Notes: a model not told the origin generated them from the letters alone. A stretch of DNA of 64,000 bases from Nematostella vectensis (GCF_932526225.1 NC_064039.1:17478639-17542638); one strand, 5' to 3'. Positions 10,239 through 22,199 are shown, counted from the first letter of the stretch. Made by a program: numbers and translations.

Positions 10239-10866
10239 CAGGAGTGTTAAGGTAAGGACGGTGGCATTAGGGGGTGGGTGCACAGGGGAAAAGGGTATAA
10301 ACGGCAGGGTCACAGGTGAGCAAGTTGGTAAGCGCTTGGTCATACATGGGTAAAGGGTAGTTATGTGATTAGGTGTCATAGGGGTGTAGGTCAGTTAGGA
10401 TGGGTAGGCAGGGATATAGGGTAGTAAGTGCTAGGTCATAGGGGTGTAGCTTTGTTAGGGGTTGGTACTCAGGGGTATAGGGTAGTAAGTGCTAAGTCAT
10501 AGGGGTGTAACTTAGTTAGAGATGGGTACAAATGGGTATAGGGTAGTTAGTGCTACGTCGTGGGGGTGTAGCTTAGCTAGGTGTATGTACTTAGGGGTAT
10601 AGGCTACTTAGTGCTATGACATATGGGGTGTAGTTTAGTTAGGAGTGGGTACACAGGGTTAGAGGGGTGTAGTTTAGTTAGGGTTGGGTACTCAGTGGTA
10701 AAGTGTAGTTATTGCTAGGTCATAGGGGTGAGGCTCAGTTAGGGGTAGGTATTCAGGAGTATAGCTTAGTTAGTGCTAGGTCGTAGGGGTGAAGCTTAGT
10801 TAGGCGTGGATACTCAGGGATATAGGGTAGCTATTATTATTAATTATTATTATTATTAATTATTAT

Positions 10867-12098
10867 AATGTACCCATATTACCTAGCTCTTGACACCCTG
10901 TGACTGGTTGAACCATCCCCTAAAACCCTGCACCTCCAAGACCAAGCCATTGATACCCTCTACCCCTGTGTACCCACTCATTTATAACTTGCACCCTTAT
11001 GACCTAGTTCTTGATATCATTGACCCTTATTACCATCCCTTGAAGTCTAGTACCCGTTTGACCAACTCTTGTTACCCTGTACACCTGTAACCTCACCCAC
11101 TAACTCACTTATCTTAACTTCCCCTTCACGTCCTTATCTTAACACCCCCGAAAAAATCCCAAGTTAATCTGACCTGGATTCGAATCACGGGCCTCTTGTT
11201 TGAGAAGCGAAGCCCGTACCACTGAGCTATCGCGCCACTCTCTTGAAAACTAGAAGTAACTACCGTATAGCCTTGTTTACCCAGTCTTATAAGGTATACA
11301 GTAGTTTTTCCTTGATATCTCGAGAGTGGCGCTATGGCTCAGTGGTACGGGCTTCGCTTCTCAAGCAAATGGGCCAGGGTTCGAATCCAGGTAAGATAAA
11401 CTAGAGACTTTTTCAGGGGTAATAAGGTAAGGACGGTCGCATTAGGGGGTGAGTGCACAGGGGAAAAGGATATAAACGGCAGGGTCACAGATGTGCAAGT
11501 TGGTAAGCGCTTGGTCCTACATGGGTAAAGGGTAGTTATGTGATTAGGTGTCATAGGGGTGTAGGTCAGTTAGGATGGGTAGGCAGGGATATGGTGTAGT
11601 AAGTGCTAGGTCATAGGGGTGTAGCTTTGTTAGGGGTTGCTACTCAGGGGTATAGGGTAGTAAGTGCTAAGTCATAGGGGTATAACTTAGTTAGCGGTGG
11701 GTACCCATGGGTATAGGGTAGTTAGTGCTAGGTCGTAGGGGTGTAGCTTAGCTAGGTGTATGTACTTAGGGGTATAGGCTACTTAGTGCTAGGACACAGG
11801 GGTGTAGTTTAGTTAGGAGTGGGTACACAGGGTTAGAGGGGTGTAGTTAAGTTAGGGTATAGTTTTAAGGTGTATAGGGTAGTTAGTGCTACGTCACAGG
11901 GGTGTAGCTTAGCAAGGGTTGGGTACTCAGGGGTAAAGTGTAGTTATTGCTAGGTCATAGGGGTGAGGCTCAGTTAGGGGTAGGTATTCAGGAGTATAGC
12001 GTAGTTAGTGCTAGGTCGTAGGGGTATAGCTTAGTTAGGCGTGGATACTCAGGGATATAGGGTAGCTATTATTATTAATTATTATTATTAATTATTAT
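10867..12098. repeat. Unit 10 (1,232 bp)
   Basis: Minus module 11151..11236 has an intermediate B box, GATTCGAATCC. Plus module 11328..11413 (AAATGGGCC variant) is followed by GGGGTAATAAGG and GGTCGC, a signature also carried by units 20, 26 and 29. Confidence 0.95.
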
Positions 12099-13123
12099 AA
12101 TGTACCCATATTACCTAGCTCTTGAAACCCTGTGACTGGTTGAACCATCCCCTAAAATCCTGCACCTCCATGACCAAGCCATTGATACCCTCTACCCCTG
12201 TGTACCCACTCATTTATAACTTGCACCCCTATGACCTAGTTCTTGATATCATTGACCCTTATTACCATCCCTTGAAGTCTAGTACCCGTTTGACCATCTC
12301 TTGTTACCCTGTACACCTGTCACCTCACCCACTAACTCACATCTCGAGAGTGGCGCTATGGCTCAGTGGTACTGGCTTCGCCTATCAAGCAAACGGGCAA
12401 GGGTTCAAATCCAGGTAAGATAAACTAGAGACTTTTTCAGGAGTGTTAAGGTAAGGACGGTGGCATTACGGAGTGGGTGCACAGGGGAAAAGGGTATAAA
12501 CGGCAGGGTCACAGGTGAGCAAGTTGGTAAGCGCTTGGTCATACATGGGTAAAGGGTAGTTATGTGATTAGGTGTCATAGGGGTGTAGGTCAGTTAGGAT
12601 GGGTAGGCAGAGATATAGGGTAGTAAGTGCTAGGTCATAGGGGTGTAGCTTTGTTAGGGGTTGGTACTCAGGGGTATAGGGTAGTAAGTGCTAAGTAAAA
12701 GGGGTGTAACTTAGTTAGAGGTGGGTACCCATGGGTATAGGGTAGTTAGTGCTACGTCGTGGGGGTGTAGCTTAGCTAGGTGTATGTACTTAGGGGTATA
12801 GGCTACTTAGTGCTAGGACATATGGGGTGTAGTTTAGTTAGGAGTGGGTACACAGGGTTAGAGGGGTGTAGTTTAGTTAGGGTATGGTTTTAAGGGGTAT
12901 AGGGTAGTTAGTGCTACGTCACAGGGGTGTAGCTTAGCAAGGGTTGGGTACTCAGGGGTAAAGTGTAGTTATTGCTAGGTCATAGGGGTGAGGCTCAGTT
13001 AGGGGTAGGTATTCAGGAGTATAGCTTAGTTAGTGCTAGGTCGTAGGGGTGAAGCTTAGTTAGGCGTGGATACTCAGGGATATAGGGTAGCTATTATTAT
13101 TAATTATTATTATTAATTATTAT
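12099..13123. repeat. Unit 11 (1,025 bp, centre-deleted class)
   Basis: Minus module absent. Plus module 12352..12437 has B box GGTTCAAATCC and TACTGGC in place of TACGGGC. The deletion breakpoint is identical to those of units 1, 7, 19 and 25. Confidence 0.95.
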
Positions 13124-14360
13124 AATGTACCCATATTACCTAGCTCTTGAAACCCTGTGACTGGTTGAACCATCCCCTAAAACCCTGCACCTCCAAGACC
13201 AAGCCATTGATACCCTCTACCCCTGTGTACCCACTCATTTATAACTTGCACCCCTATGACTTAGTTCTTGATATCATTGACCCTTATTACCATCCCTTGA
13301 AGTCTAGTACCCGTTTGACCAACTCTTGTTACCCTGTACACCTGTCACCTCACCCACTAACTCACTTATCTTTACGTCCCCTTCACGTCCTTATCTTAAC
13401 ACCCCTGAAAAAATCCCAAGTTAATCTGACCTGGATTCGAACCACGAACCTCTTGTTTGAGAAGCGAAGCCCGTACCACTGAGCTATCGCGCCACTCTCT
13501 TGAAAACTAGAAGTAACTACCGTATAGCCTTGATTACCCAGCCTTATAAGGTATAGAGTAGTTTTTCCTTGATATCTCGAGAGTGGCGCTATGGCTCAGT
13601 GGTACGGGCTTCGCTTCTCAAGCAAACGGGCCAGGGTTCGAATCCAGGTAAGATAAACTAGAGACTTTTTCAGGAGTGTTAAGGTAAGGACGGTGGCATT
13701 AGGGGGTTGGTGCACAGGGGAAAAGGGTATAAACGGCAGGGTCACAGGTGAGCAAGTTGGTAAGCGCTTGGTCATACATGGGTAAAGGGTAGTTATGTGA
13801 TTAGGTGTCATAGGGGTGTAGGTCAGTTAGGATGGGTAGACAGAGATATAGGGTAGTAAGTGCTAGGTCATAGGGGTGTAGCTTTGTTAGGGGTTGGTAC
13901 TCAGGGGTATAGGGTAGTAAGTGCTAAGTCATATGGGAGTAACTTAGTTAGAGGTGGGTACAAATGGGTATAGGGTAGTTAGTGCTACGTCGTGGGGGTG
14001 TAGCTTAGCTAGGTGTATGTACTTAGGGGTATAGGCTACTTAGTGCTAGGACATATGGGGTGTAGTTTAGTTAGGAGTGGGTACACAGGGTTAGAGGGGT
14101 GTAGTTTAGTTAGGGTATGGTTTTAAGGGGTATAGGGTAGTTAGTGCTACGTCACAGGGTTGTAGCTTAGCAAGGGTTGGGTACTCAGGGGTAAAGTGTA
14201 GTTATTGCTAGGTCATAGGGGTGAGGCTCAGTTAGGGGTAGGTATTCAGGAGTATAGCTTAGTTAGTGCTAGGTCGTAGGGGTGAAGCTTAGTTAGGCGT
14301 GGATACTCAGGGATATAGGGTAGCTATTTTTTTTTAATAATTATTATTATTAATTATTAT
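13124..14360. repeat. Unit 12 (1,237 bp)
   Basis: Minus module 13408..13493 (intact B box, then CGAACCTC). Plus module 13585..13670. CTTTACG replaces CTTAACG at about 13371, which removes a stop codon and lengthens an incidental reading frame. The AT tract at the end contains nine T in a row (14327..14335), unique in the window. Confidence 0.95.
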
Positions 14361-15577
14361 AATGTACCCATATTACCTAGCTCTTGAAACCCTGTGACTG
14401 GTTGAACCGTCCGCTAAAACCCTGCACCTCCAAGACCAAGCCATTGATACGCTCTACCCCTGTGTACCAACTCATTTATAACTTGCACCCCTATGACCTA
14501 GTTCTTGATATCATTGACCCTTATTACCATCCCTTGAAGTCTAGTACCCGTTTGACCAATTCTTGTTACCCTGTACACCTGTCACCTCACCCACTAACTC
14601 ACTTATCTTAACGTCCCCTTCACGTCCTTATCTTAACACCCCCGAAAAAATCCCAAGTTAATCTGACCTGGATTCGACTCACGGGCCTCTTGTTTGAGAA
14701 GCGAAGCCCGTAGCACTGAGCTATCGCGCCACTCTCTTGAAAACTAGAAGTAACTACCGTATAGTCTTGTTTACCCAGCCTTATAAGGTATACAGTAGTT
14801 TTTCCTTGATATCTCGAGAGTGGCGCTATGGCTCAGTGGTACGGGCTTCGCTTCTCAAGCAAACGGGCCAGGGTTCGAATCCAGGTAAGATAAACTAGAG
14901 ACTTTTTCAGGGGTTTTAAGGTAAGGACGGTGGCATTAGGGGGTGAGTGCACAGGTGAAAAGGATATAAACGGCAGGGTCACAGATGTGCAAGTTGGTAA
15001 GCGCTTGGTCCTACATGGGTAAAGGGTAGTTATGTGATTAGGTGTCATAGGGGTGTAGGTCAGTTAGGGATGGGTAGGCAGGGATATGGGGTAGTAAGTG
15101 CTAGGTCATAGGGGTGTAGCTTTGTTAGGGGTTGGTACTCAGGGGTATAGGGTAGTAAGTGCTAAGTCATAGGGGTGTAACTTAGTTAGAGGTGGGTACC
15201 CATGGGTATAGGGTAGTTAGTGCTAGGTCGTAGGGGTGTAGCTTAGCTAGGTGTATGTACTTAGGGGTATAGGCTACTTAGTGCTAGGACATAGGGGTGT
15301 AGTTTAGTTAGGAGTGGGTACACAGGGTTATAGGGGTGTAGTTTAGTTAGGGTATGGTTTTAAGGGGTATAGGGTAGTTAGTGCTACGTCACAGGGGTGT
15401 AGCTTAGCAAGGGTTGGGTACTCAGGGGTAAAGTGTAGTTATTGCTAGGTTATAGGGGTGAGGCTCAGTTAGGGGTAGGTATTCAGGAGTATAGCGTAGT
15501 TAGTGCTAGGTCGTAGGGATGTAGCTTAGTTAGGCGTGGATACTCAGGGATATAGGGTAGCTATTATTATTAATTAT
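14361..15577. repeat. Unit 13 (1,217 bp), first half of 2,453-bp dimer copy 1
   Basis: Minus module 14645..14730 (B box GAGTC type, with the CGTAGCAC variant). Plus module 14822..14907. The symmetry centre is at 14776, exactly 46 bp from each module's first base. The right arm was used to measure the subrepeat period (61 bp). Confidence 0.96.
15040..15563. repeat. Right arm 61-bp minisatellite (exemplar, unit 13)
   Basis: The GGGGTG anchor occurs at 15050, 15111, 15172, 15233, 15294, 15333, 15394 and 15455, with the GGGATG form at 15516: every step is 61 bp except one of 39 bp (15294 to 15333). The usual order is GGGGTGTAGCTTAGTTAGG, then GTGGGTACTCAGGGG, TATAGGGTAGTTAGTGC, TAGGTCATA. The 39-bp step sits at the same place in every full right arm, so it predates the amplification of the units. 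Confidence 0.93.
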
Positions 15578-16813
15578 AATGTACCCATATTACCTAGCTC
15601 TTGAAACCCTGTGACTGGTTGAACCATCCCCTAAAACCCTGCACCTCCAAGACCAAGCCATTAATACCCTCTACCCCTGTGTACCCACTCATTTATAACT
15701 TGCACCCTTATGACCTAGTTCTTGATATCATTGACCCTTATTACCATCCCTTGAAGTCTAGTACCTGTTTGACCAACTCTTGTTACCCTGTACACCTGTC
15801 ACCTCACCCACTAACTCACTTATCTTAACGTCCCCTTCACGTCCTTATCTTAACACCCCTGAAAAAATCCCAAGTTAATCTGACCTGGATTCGAACCACG
15901 AACCTCTTGTTTGAGAAGCGAAGCCCGTACCACTGAGCTATCGCGCCACTCTCTTGAAAACTAGAAGTAACTACCGTATAGCCTTGATTACCCAGCCTTA
16001 TAAGGTATAGAGTAGTTTTTCCTTGATATCTCGAGAGTGGCGCTATGGCTCAGTGGTACGGGCTTCGCTTCTCAAGCAAACGGGCCAGGGTTCGAATCCA
16101 GGTAAGATAAACTAGAGACTTTTTCAGGAGTGTTAAGGTAAGGACGGTGGCATTAGGGGGTTGGTGCACAGGGGAAAAGGGTATAAACGGCAGGGTCACA
16201 GGTGAGCAAGTTGGTAAGCGCTTGGTCATACATGGGTAAAGGGTAGTTATGTGATTAGGTGTCATAGGGGTGTAGGTCAGTTAGGATGGGTAGGCAGAGA
16301 TATAGGGTAGTAAGTGCTAGGTCATAGGGGTGTAGCTCTGTTAGGGGTTGGTACTCAGGGGTATAGGGTAGTAAGTGCTAAGTCATATGGGAGTAACTTA
16401 GTTAGAGGTGGGTACAAATGGGTATAGGGTAGTTAGTGCTACGTCGTGGGGGTGTAGCTTAGCTAGGTGTATGTACTTAGGGGTATAGGCTACTTAGTGC
16501 TAGGACATATGGGGTGTAGTTTAGTTAGGAGTGGGTACACAGGGTTAGAGGGGTGTAGTTTAGTTAGGGTATGGTTTTAAGGGGTATAGGGTAGTTAGTG
16601 CTACGTCACAGGGTTGTAGCTTAGCAAGGGTTGGGTACTCAGGGGTAAAGTGTAGTTATTGCTAGGTCATAGGGGTGAGGCTCAGTTAGGGGTAGGTATT
16701 CAGGAGTATAGCTTAGTTAGTGCTAGGTCGTAGGGGTGAAGCTTAGTTAGGCGTGGATACTCAGGGATATAGGGTAGCTATTATTATTAATTATTATTAT
16801 TATTAATTATTAT
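15578..16813. repeat. Unit 14 (1,236 bp), second half of dimer copy 1
   Basis: Minus module 15862..15947 (intact B box followed by CGAACCTC). Plus module 16039..16124. Shares CATTAATACC and TACCTGTTTG in the left arm and CATATGGGAGTAAC in the right arm with units 16, 22, 27 and 31 in whole or part. Confidence 0.96.
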
Positions 16814-18030
16814 AATGTACCCATATTACCTAGCTCTTGAAACCCTGTGACTGGTTGAACCGTCCGCTAAAACCCTGCACCTCCAAGACCAAGCCATTGA
16901 TACGCTCTACCCCTGTGTACCAACTCATTTATAACTTGCACCCCTATGACCTAGTTCTTGATATCATTGACCCTTATTACCATCCCTTGAAGTCTAGTAC
17001 CCGTTTGACCAATTCTTGTTACCCTGTACACCTGTCACCTCACCCACTAACTCACTTATCTTAACGTCCCCTTCACGTCCTTATCTTAACACCCCCGAAA
17101 AAATCCCAAGTTAATCTGACCTGGATTCGACTCACGGGCCTCTTGTTTGAGAAGCGAAGCCCGTAGCACTGAGCTATCGCGCCACTCTCTTGAAAACTAG
17201 AAGTAACTACCGTATAGTCTTGTTTACCCAGCCTTATAAGGTATACAGTAGTTTTTCCTTGATATCTCGAGAGTGGCGCTATGGCTCAGTGGTACGGGCT
17301 TCGCTTCTCAAGCAAACGGGCCAGGGTTCGAATCCAGGTAAGATAAACTAGAGACTTTTTCAGGGGTTTTAAGGTAAGGACGGTGGCATTAGGGGGTGAG
17401 TGCACAGGTGAAAAGGATATAAACGGCAGGGTCACAGATGTGCAAGTTGGTAAGCGCTTGGTCCTACATGGGTAAAGGGTAGTTATGTGATTAGGTGTCA
17501 TAGGGGTGTAGGTCAGTTAGGGATGGGTAGGCAGGGATATGGGGTAGTAAGTGCTAGGTCATAGGGGTGTAGCTTTGTTAGGGGTTGGTACTCAGGGGTA
17601 TAGGGTAGTAAGTGCTAAGTCATAGGGGTGTAACTTAGTTAGAGGTGGGTACCCATGGGTATAGGGTAGTTAGTGCTAGGTCGTAGGGGTGTAGCTTAGC
17701 TAGGTGTATGTACTTAGGGGTATAGGCTACTTAGTGCTAGGACATAGGGGTGTAGTTTAGTTAGGAGTGGGTACACAGGGTTATAGGGGTGTAGTTTAGT
17801 TAGGGTATGGTTTTAAGGGGTATAGGGTAGTTAGTGCTACGTCACAGGGGTGTAGCTTAGCAAGGGTTGGGTACTCAGGGGTAAAGTGTAGTTATTGCTA
17901 GGTTATAGGGGTGAGGCTCAGTTAGGGGTAGGTATTCAGGAGTATAGCGTAGTTAGTGCTAGGTCGTAGGGATGTAGCTTAGTTAGGCGTGGATACTCAG
18001 GGATATAGGGTAGCTATTATTATTAATTAT
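16814..18030. repeat. Unit 15 (1,217 bp), first half of dimer copy 2
   Basis: Minus module 17098..17183, plus module 17275..17360. By eye a near-exact copy of unit 13 at +2,453, including CGTAGCAC and CAGGTGAAAAGG. Confidence 0.96.
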
Positions 18031-19266
18031 AATGTACCCATATTACCTAGCTCTTGAAACCCTGTGACTGGTTGAACCATCCCCTAAAACCCTGCACCTC
18101 CAAGACCAAGCCATTAATACCCTCTACCCCTGTGTACCCACTCATTTATAACTTGCACCCTTATGACCTAGTTCTTGATATCATTGACCCTTATTACCAT
18201 CCCTTGAAGTCTAGTACCTGTTTGACCAACTCTTGTTACCCTGTACACCTGTCACCTCACCCACTAACTCACTTATCTTAACGTCCCCTTCACGTCCTTA
18301 TCTTAACACCCCTGAAAAAATCCCAAGTTAATCTGACCTGGATTCGAACCACGAACCTCTTGTTTGAGAAGCGAAGCCCGTACCACTGAGCTATCGCGCC
18401 ACTCTCTTGAAAACTAGAAGTAACTACCGTATAGCCTTGATTACCCAGCCTTATAAGGTATAGAGTAGTTTTTCCTTGATATCTCGAGAGTGGCGCTATG
18501 GCTCAGTGGTACGGGCTTCGCTTCTCAAGCAAACGGGCCAGGGTTCGAATCCAGGTAAGATAAACTAGAGACTTTTTCAGGAGTGTTAAGGTAAGGACGG
18601 TGGCATTAGGGGGTTGGTGCACAGGGGAAAAGGGTATAAACGGCAGGGTCACAGGTGAGCAAGTTGGTAAGCGCTTGGTCATACATGGGTAAAGGGTAGT
18701 TATGTGATTAGGTGTCATAGGGGTGTAGGTCAGTTAGGATGGGTAGGCAGAGATATAGGGTAGTAAGTGCTAGGTCATAGGGGTGTAGCTCTGTTAGGGG
18801 TTGGTACTCAGGGGTATAGGGTAGTAAGTGCTAAGTCATATGGGAGTAACTTAGTTAGAGGTGGGTACAAATGGGTATAGGGTAGTTAGTGCTACGTCGT
18901 GGGGGTGTAGCTTAGCTAGGTGTATGTACTTAGGGGTATAGGCTACTTAGTGCTAGGACATATGGGGTGTAGTTTAGTTAGGAGTGGGTACACAGGGTTA
19001 GAGGGGTGTAGTTTAGTTAGGGTATGGTTTTAAGGGGTATAGGGTAGTTAGTGCTACGTCACAGGGTTGTAGCTTAGCAAGGGTTGGGTACTCAGGGGTA
19101 AAGTGTAGTTATTGCTAGGTCATAGGGGTGAGGCTCAGTTAGGGGTAGGTATTCAGGAGTATTGCTTAGTTAGTGCTAGGTCGTAGGGGTGAAGCTTAGT
19201 TAGGCGTGGATACTCAGGGATATAGGGTAGCTATTATTATTAATTATTATTATTATTAATTATTAA
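18031..19266. repeat. Unit 16 (1,236 bp), second half of dimer copy 2
   Basis: Minus module 18315..18400 (intact B box), plus module 18492..18577. Near-exact copy of unit 14; private changes are AGTATTGCTTAG near 19161 and ATTAAAATG at the end of the AT tract. Confidence 0.96.
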
Positions 19267-20966
19267 AATGTACCCATATTACCTAGCTCTTGAAACCCTG
19301 TGACTGGTTGAACCGTCCGCTAAAACCCTGCACCTCCAAGACCAAGCCATTGATACGCTCTACCCCTGTGTACCAACTCATTTATAACTTGCACCCCTAT
19401 GACCTAGTTCTTGATATCATTGACCCTTATTACCATCCCTTGAAGTCTAGTACCCGTTTGACCAATTCTTGTTACCCTGTACACCTGTCACCTCACCCAC
19501 TAACTCACTTATCTTAACGTCCCCTTCACGTCCTTATCTTAACACCCCCGAAAAAATCCCAAGTTAATCTGACCTGGATTCGACTCACGGGCCTCTTGTT
19601 TGAGAAGCGAAGCCCGTAGCACTGAGCTATCGCGCCACTCTCTTGAAAACTAGAAGTAACTACCGTATAGCCTTGTTTACCCAGCCTTATAAGGTATACA
19701 GTAGTTTTTCCTTGATATCTCGAGAGTGGCGCTATGGCTCAGTGGTACGGGCTTCGCTTCTCAAGCAAACGGGCCAGGGTTCGAATCCAGGTAAGATAAA
19801 CTAGAGACTTTTTCAGGGGTTTTAAGGTAAGGACGGTGGCATTAGGGGGTGAGTGCACAGGTGAAAAGGATATAAACGGCAGGGTCACAGATGTGCAAGT
19901 TGGTAAGCGCTTGGTCCTACATGGGTAAAGGGTAGTTATGTGATTAGGTGTCATAGGGGTGTAGGTCAGTTAGGGATGGGTAGGCAGGGATATGGGGTAG
20001 TAAGTGCTAGGTCATAGGGGTGTAGCTTTGTTAGGGGTTGGTACTCAGGGGTATAGGGTAGTAAGTGCTAAGTCATAGGGGTGTAACTTAGTTAGAGGTG
20101 GGTACCCATGGGTATAGGGTAGTTAGTGCTAGGTCGTAGGGGTGTAGCTTAGCTAGGTGTATGTACTTAGGGGTATAGGCTACTTAGTGCTAGGACATAG
20201 GGGTGTAGTTTAGTTAGGAGTGGGTACACAGGGTTATAGGGGTGTAGTTTAGTTAGGGTATGGTTTTAAGGGGTATAGGGTAGTTAGTGCTACGTCACAG
20301 GGGTGTAGCTTAGCAAGGGTTTGGTACTCAGGGGTAAAGTGTAGTTATTGCTAGGTCATAGGGGTGAGGCTCAGTAAGGGGTAGGTATTCAGGAGTATAG
20401 CGTAGTTAGTGCTAGGTCGTAGGGGTGTAGCTTAGTTATGGGTGGGTACTCAGGGGTATAGGGTAGTTAAAGCCAATTCATAAGGCTGTAGCTTAGTTAC
20501 GGGTGGGTATTAAGGGGTATAGGGTAGTTAGTGCTAGGTAGAAGAGGTGTAGTTTAATTAAGGTTGGGTATTCAGGGGTATAGGCTAGTTAGTCCTTGGT
20601 CGTAGGGGTGTAGCTTAGCTAGGTGTATGTACTTAGGGGTATAGGCTAGTTAGTGCTAGGACATATGGGGTGTAGTTGAGTTAGGAATGGGTACACAGGG
20701 TTAGAGGGGTGTAGTTTAGTTAGGGTATGGTTTTAAGGGGTATAGGGTAGTTAGTGCTACGTCACAGGGGTGTAGCTTAGCAAGGGTTGGGTACTCAGGG
20801 GTAAAGTGTAGTTATTGCTAGGTCATAGGGGTGAGGCTCAGTTAGGGGTAGGTATTCAGGAGTATAGCGTAGTTAGTGCTAGGTCGTAGGGTTGTAGCTT
20901 AGTTAGGCGTGGATACTCAGGGATATAGGGTAGCTATTATTATTAATTATTATTATTAATTATTAT
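19267..20966. repeat. Unit 17 (1,700 bp, long class)
   Basis: Minus module 19551..19636, plus module 19728..19813. The start copies units 13/15 (third dimer copy) up to about 20300. It then carries the extra 466 bp of right arm (7x61+39), entered through the diagnostic subrepeat TTAAAGCCAATTCATAAGG near 20467. Confidence 0.96.
20430..20900. repeat. Extra 466-bp subrepeat block of the long units (exemplar, unit 17)
   Basis: Long units exceed the 1,234-bp class by 466 bp, which equals 7x61+39. The block opens with subrepeats not found in short units (TTAAAGCCAATTCATAAGG, then GGTAGAAGAGGTG, then TTAGTCCTTGGTCG) and then repeats the TATGTACTTAGGGG to AGGAGTATAGCG series already present upstream. 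Boundaries are approximate because the block is itself repetitive. Confidence 0.85.
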
Positions 20967-22199
20967 AATGTACCCATATTACCTAGCTCTTGAAACCCTG
21001 TGACTGGTTGAACCATCCCCTAAAACCCTGCACCTCCAAGACCAAGCCATTGATACCCTCTACCCCTGTGTACCCACTCATTTATAACTTGCACCCTTAT
21101 GACCTAGTTCTTGATATCATTGACCCTTATTACCATTCCTTGAAGTCTAGTACCTGTTTGACCAACTCTTGTTACCCTGTACACCTGTCACCTCACCCAC
21201 TAACTCACTTATCTTAACGTCTCCTTAACGTCCTTATCTTAACACCCCCGAAAAAAATCCCAAGTTAATCTGACCTGGATTCGACTCACGGGCCTCTTGT
21301 TTGAGAAGCGAAGCCCGTACCACTGAGCTATCGCGCTACTCTCTTGAAAACTAGAAGTAACTACCGTATAGCCTTGTTTACCCAGCCTTATAAGGTATAC
21401 AGTAGTTTTTCCTTGATATCTCGAGAGTGGCGCTATGGCTCAGTGGTACGGGCTTCGCTTCTCAAGCAAACGGGCCAGGGTTCGAATCCAGGTAAGATAA
21501 ACTAGAGACTTTTTCAGGGCTGTTAAGGTAAGGACGGTGGCATTAGGGGGTGAGTGCACAGGGGAAAAGGATATAAACGGCAGGGTCACAGATGTGCAAG
21601 TTGGTAAGCGCTTGGTCCTACATGGGTAAAGGGTAGTTATGTGATTAGGTGTCATAGGGGTGTAGGTCAGTTAGGATGGGTAGGCAGGGATATGGTGTAG
21701 TAAGTGCTAGGTCATAGGGGTGTAGCTTTGTTAGGGGTTGCTACTCAGGGGTATAGGGTAGTAAGTGCTAAGTCATAGGGGTATAACTTAGTTAGCGGTG
21801 GGTACCCATGGGTATAGGGTAGTTTGTGCTAGGTCGTAGGAGGGTAGCTTAGCTAGGTGTATGTACTTAGGGGTATAGGCTACTTAGTGCTAGGACACAG
21901 GGGTGTAGTTTAGTTAGGAGTGGGTACACAGGGTTAGAGGGGTGTAGTTAAGTTAGGGTATGGTTTTAAGGTGTATAGGGTAGTTAATGCTACGTCACAG
22001 GTGTGTAGCTTAGCAAGGGTTGGGTACTCAGGGGTAAAGTGTAGTTATTGCTAGGTCATAGGGGTGAGGCTCAGTTAGGGGTAGGTATTCAGGAGTATAG
22101 CGTAGTTAGTGCTAGGTCGTAGGGGTATAGCTTAGTTAGGCGTGGATACTCAGGGATATAGGGTAGCTATTATTATTAATTATTATTATTAATTATTAT
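20967..22199. repeat. Unit 18 (1,233 bp)
   Basis: Minus module 21251..21337 is 87 bp because its T run is seven long; its first base is altered (GCGCTAC on the plus strand). Plus module 21429..21514. The left arm carries CATTCCTTGAAG and CTCCTTAACG, shared with units 24 and 33. Confidence 0.95.

Larger units (their letters stand above)
9692..10866. repeat. Unit 9 (1,175 bp, one subrepeat missing); reference copy for the modules
   Basis: Minus module 9976..10061 and plus module 10153..10238 both have consensus A box, B box and T run, so this copy is the exemplar annotated in detail below. The right arm lacks one 61-bp subrepeat: TTAGTTAGGG is joined to TTGGGTACTC near 10683. Confidence 0.95.
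14361..20300. repeat. Higher-order repeat: 2,453-bp dimer in about 2.4 copies
   Basis: Units 13+14, 15+16 and the first part of 17 recur at a spacing of exactly 2,453 bp. All modules, arm variants and unit lengths (1,217 and 1,236) coincide. Unit 12 is of the same type as 14 and 16. Similarity breaks near 20300, inside the right arm of unit 17. Confidence 0.93.

Noticed and set aside
14833-15048. Recurrent 71-codon reading frame on the minus strand, with an ATG start, in most units
   Set aside because: It lies wholly inside the repeat, its stop codon falls in the A box of the plus module, and variants between units are often amino-acid changing (TLTP, TLTL, TLTA, TLKP, TLLP, TAMK). No domain, no sign of protein-level selection.
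15601-15828. Recurrent 61-111 codon plus-strand frames starting at TTG in the left arm
   Set aside because: They are the C-rich left-arm subrepeats read through. The 98-codon form exists only where the palindrome centre is deleted, and the 111-codon form only where CTTAACG became CTTTACG. Length varies with repeat accidents, not with function.
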